Assembly (NCBI GenBank): GCA_003164075.1
Contig: PLRZ01000384.1
Location: 1-6,241 of the forward strand
Source: Bryobacterales bacterium
GTDB lineage: Bacteria > Acidobacteriota > Terriglobia > Bryobacterales > Bryobacteraceae
DNA length: 6,241 nt
Reading direction: 5' to 3'
Below the pieces are notes generated by a model. The model was not told the origin of the DNA and searched no databases. It was given only the letters and a program-made list of their open reading frames with translations. This document shows, piece after piece, positions 4,866 through 6,241 of the stretch (positions are counted from its first letter, which is position 1; each line of letters starts with the position of its first letter). Both the position numbers and the translations under genes were made by a program.

Positions 4866-5903
4866 TTACGGGTCGATGAAACCCGCGCGAATGGCATAAC
4901 GAACCAGGGTGACTGTATCGTGGATGTCGAGCTTCTTCATCAGGCTGGACCGGTGCCCCACGGCGGTCTTAAAGGCGATCCCCAGCCTGGCGGCTACTTG
5001 TTTGGTGCTGCTTCCCGTAACGATGAGCTTAAGAACCTGGGTTTCCCGGCTGGTGAGTTTTTCCTTACCGATCCTGGTATCTTCGGCCTGCGCCAGTTCC
5101 TCCGTGGACGGTTGTGCTTCCGTCAGGATATCCCGAACCGTGGTCCGGAGCATTTCGGATTCAAATGGCGCCGGTAAGAAATGCCAGCCACGGCTTAGGA
5201 CGAGGGTGCCCAAGTCGACAGTTGAAGCCAGGAGAATCTTCGTGCCGGGCCGATCGCGGTTCAGCCGCTGCGCCAGTTCGATTCCCGTCATGTCGGGCAT
5301 TTCGACGGTTGCCAACAGTATGTCAATCGGCCCATCGAACTCGTGAGCTGTTCGGAGCGCCTCTTCGCCGCTACCGGCGGCCAAGAGATGGTAGCCGGTG
5401 GCGCCCAGCGAGAGCGCAGCCGATTGTCGCAGTCCTTTGCCTTCCGCAAAGAGGATGGTCTTTGCGGAGCGAGACTCTCCGGAGACAATCCGGCTCATTT
5501 CAGGGTGGCAGGGCGCGTGTTCGTCCGGCGGCGATTGATCGCTGAGGAACTCCCGAATCCGGTCCTGGAGCATGTCGGCCATGAATGGCTTCGGTAGAAA
5601 GTGCCAGCCGCCGTTCAGCACCAGCATTCCGGAACGGAGCCGGGAAATCAGCAGGACTTTCGTGTCGGGCCTTTCCCGGCTTAGCTGAGCCGCCAACTCG
5701 ATACCGGTCATTCCCGGCAGGTCGACACCTGCCAGGAGTAAGTGGATTGTGCCGGCGGTACCGGCTTTTTGAAGCGCATCTTTGCCACCGGTTGCGGAAA
5801 TGAGGTTGTACCCGGAGCGGGTGAGCGATCCCGCCAGGAATTTCTGAAGGCCCCCAGCCTCATCGGCAAACAGAATGGTCTTGTTCGCGTTCGGGGAAAC
5901 CAT
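4866..5903 (-). CDS. REC-REC-LuxR HTH regulator with both phospho-sites lost
   Basis: This 345-residue protein has two receiver domains in tandem and a C-terminal NarL/LuxR-type DNA-binding domain. Counting from ATG 5903, receiver 1 starts KTILFADEAG (8-17), has LLLAGVDLP (55-63) with Gly59 where the acceptor Asp belongs, and keeps Lys105 in HFLPKPF. Receiver 2 starts KTILFAEGKG (148-157), has ILLATVEMP (195-203) with Thr199 at the acceptor site, and has Ala245 in place of the Lys (HFLPAPF). The two share MTGIELA, a later LVL and GWHFLP.PF, so one arose by duplication of the other. The HTH (about 283-345) begins LTSRETQVLKLIV and includes KQVAARLGIAFKTAVGHRSS, typical of LuxR-type recognition helices. 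It should bind DNA as a dimer, but its control cannot be classical phosphorylation. ATG 5903 is chosen because receiver 1 starts just after it, though its ribosome site is weak (GGA 6 nt upstream). ATG 5936 and TTG 5978 are possible longer starts. No sensor kinase gene is in the window. Confidence 0.88.
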   Translation of the reverse strand: MVSPNANKTILFADEAGGLQKFLAGSLTRSGYNLISATGGKDALQKAGTAGTIHLLLAGVDLPGMTGIELAAQLSRERPDTKVLLISRLRSGMLVLNGGWHFLPKPFMADMLQDRIREFLSDQSPPDEHAPCHPEMSRIVSGESRSAKTILFAEGKGLRQSAALSLGATGYHLLAAGSGEEALRTAHEFDGPIDILLATVEMPDMTGIELAQRLNRDRPGTKILLASTVDLGTLVLSRGWHFLPAPFESEMLRTTVRDILTEAQPSTEELAQAEDTRIGKEKLTSRETQVLKLIVTGSSTKQVAARLGIAFKTAVGHRSSLMKKLDIHDTVTLVRYAIRAGFIDP

Positions 5904-5978
5904 GTCGTGTCCAACCACTTTCTGGCGGAAAGCCATCGGCGGGCTGAGCAACGATACCAAGGCGAAAAACAAACGCAA

Positions 5979-6241
5979 CTCGGTTCGTTTGGTTTATCGG
6001 CCGAATTCAGAGTATCACATCTCATTTTCGACGGCGCGGCGCAACGCCTGTTTTTCCGCGGCTTTCCGCGCCCCGGCGTCTGAATTCCAGCGGCGGCGAT
6101 TAGGGCCGCTCAGGAGGCGCGCAAGAATATCCTCAGAACTCCTGATGTCGTGGAATTTGCAGTGAGCCCGCAGGTGGGGCAGGCGGTGCTCGCCTTCGCT
6201 CGATCCTATTCGAACGGCGGGCCTAATTCAGTGCGGGCGGG
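5979..6241. other. Right-edge region without a recognisable gene
   Basis: No frame with a good start and ribosome site is seen. All three minus-strand frames entering from the right edge meet a stop within about 40 bases. The first part should contain the promoter of the REC-REC-LuxR gene, but I see only a weak GATACT-like -10 and no matching -35. The last 70 bases hold a GGTGGGGCAGGC word, listed separately. Confidence 0.4.
6173..6195. repeat. Fragment resembling the GGTGGGGCAGGC repeat family
   Basis: GGTGGGGCAGGC at 6173-6184 is identical over 12 bases to the start of the double-hairpin element (2042-2053). Here it continues into a different stem, AGGCG-GTGCT-CGCCT (6181-6195). It is probably a second, divergent member of the same intergenic repeat class. 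A 12-bp match alone is modest evidence. Confidence 0.4.

Noticed and set aside
6010..6225. Minus-strand open stretch with codon-like composition ending in VENEM, and a CPTCG Zn-ribbon-like word in another frame
   Set aside because: The stretch has no start codon, and the CPTCG word is read from the GGTGGGGCAGGC repeat. It could be a decayed gene, but nothing identifies it.

Overview
This window looks like chromosomal DNA of a GC-rich soil bacterium, most likely an Acidobacteriota member of the Bryobacterales / Candidatus Solibacter type. The evidence is indirect. It includes degenerate CTCTGTG-type intergenic repeats, a paired TTCA-loop hairpin element, stacked receiver domains containing a GWHFLP motif, and a very small basic protein of a kind I associate with that group. 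No rRNA, tRNA, CRISPR array, transposase or phage gene is visible.

Left part, plus strand: positions 1-316 are an intergenic region with three decaying copies of a CTCTGTG-rich repeat. Three genes follow. The first is an ABC ATPase of the nitrate/sulfonate/taurine-import type (317-1141). The second is a membrane-anchored coiled-coil protein (1141-1992) that overlaps the first by one base (TGATG). After a 152-bp gap holding a double hairpin repeat comes a tandem AAA+ ATPase of Ycf46-like layout (2145-3851), with a degenerate N-terminal module and an intact C-terminal motor. No permease or substrate-binding protein gene is present. The three genes may form a membrane-associated ATPase module, but this is inferred from gene order only.

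Right part, minus strand, convergent with the first block: a REC-REC-LuxR-HTH regulator (4866-5903) lies upstream of a single-receiver protein (4124-4528), followed by a 62-residue basic protein (3912-4100). The last two are close enough to be one transcription unit. A plausible sigma70-type promoter region with two direct repeats (about 4765-4823) lies before the single-receiver gene, leaving a leader of roughly 230 nt.

The most interesting observation is that all three receiver domains lack the phospho-accepting aspartate: Gly, Gly and Thr occupy that site. The second domain of the double receiver has also lost the conserved lysine. The locus therefore appears to encode regulators that keep the receiver fold but cannot be phosphorylated in the usual way. 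A second point of interest is the ABC ATPase / membrane coiled-coil / AAA+ trio, whose AAA+ motor has Cys in place of the usual sensor-1 Asn.
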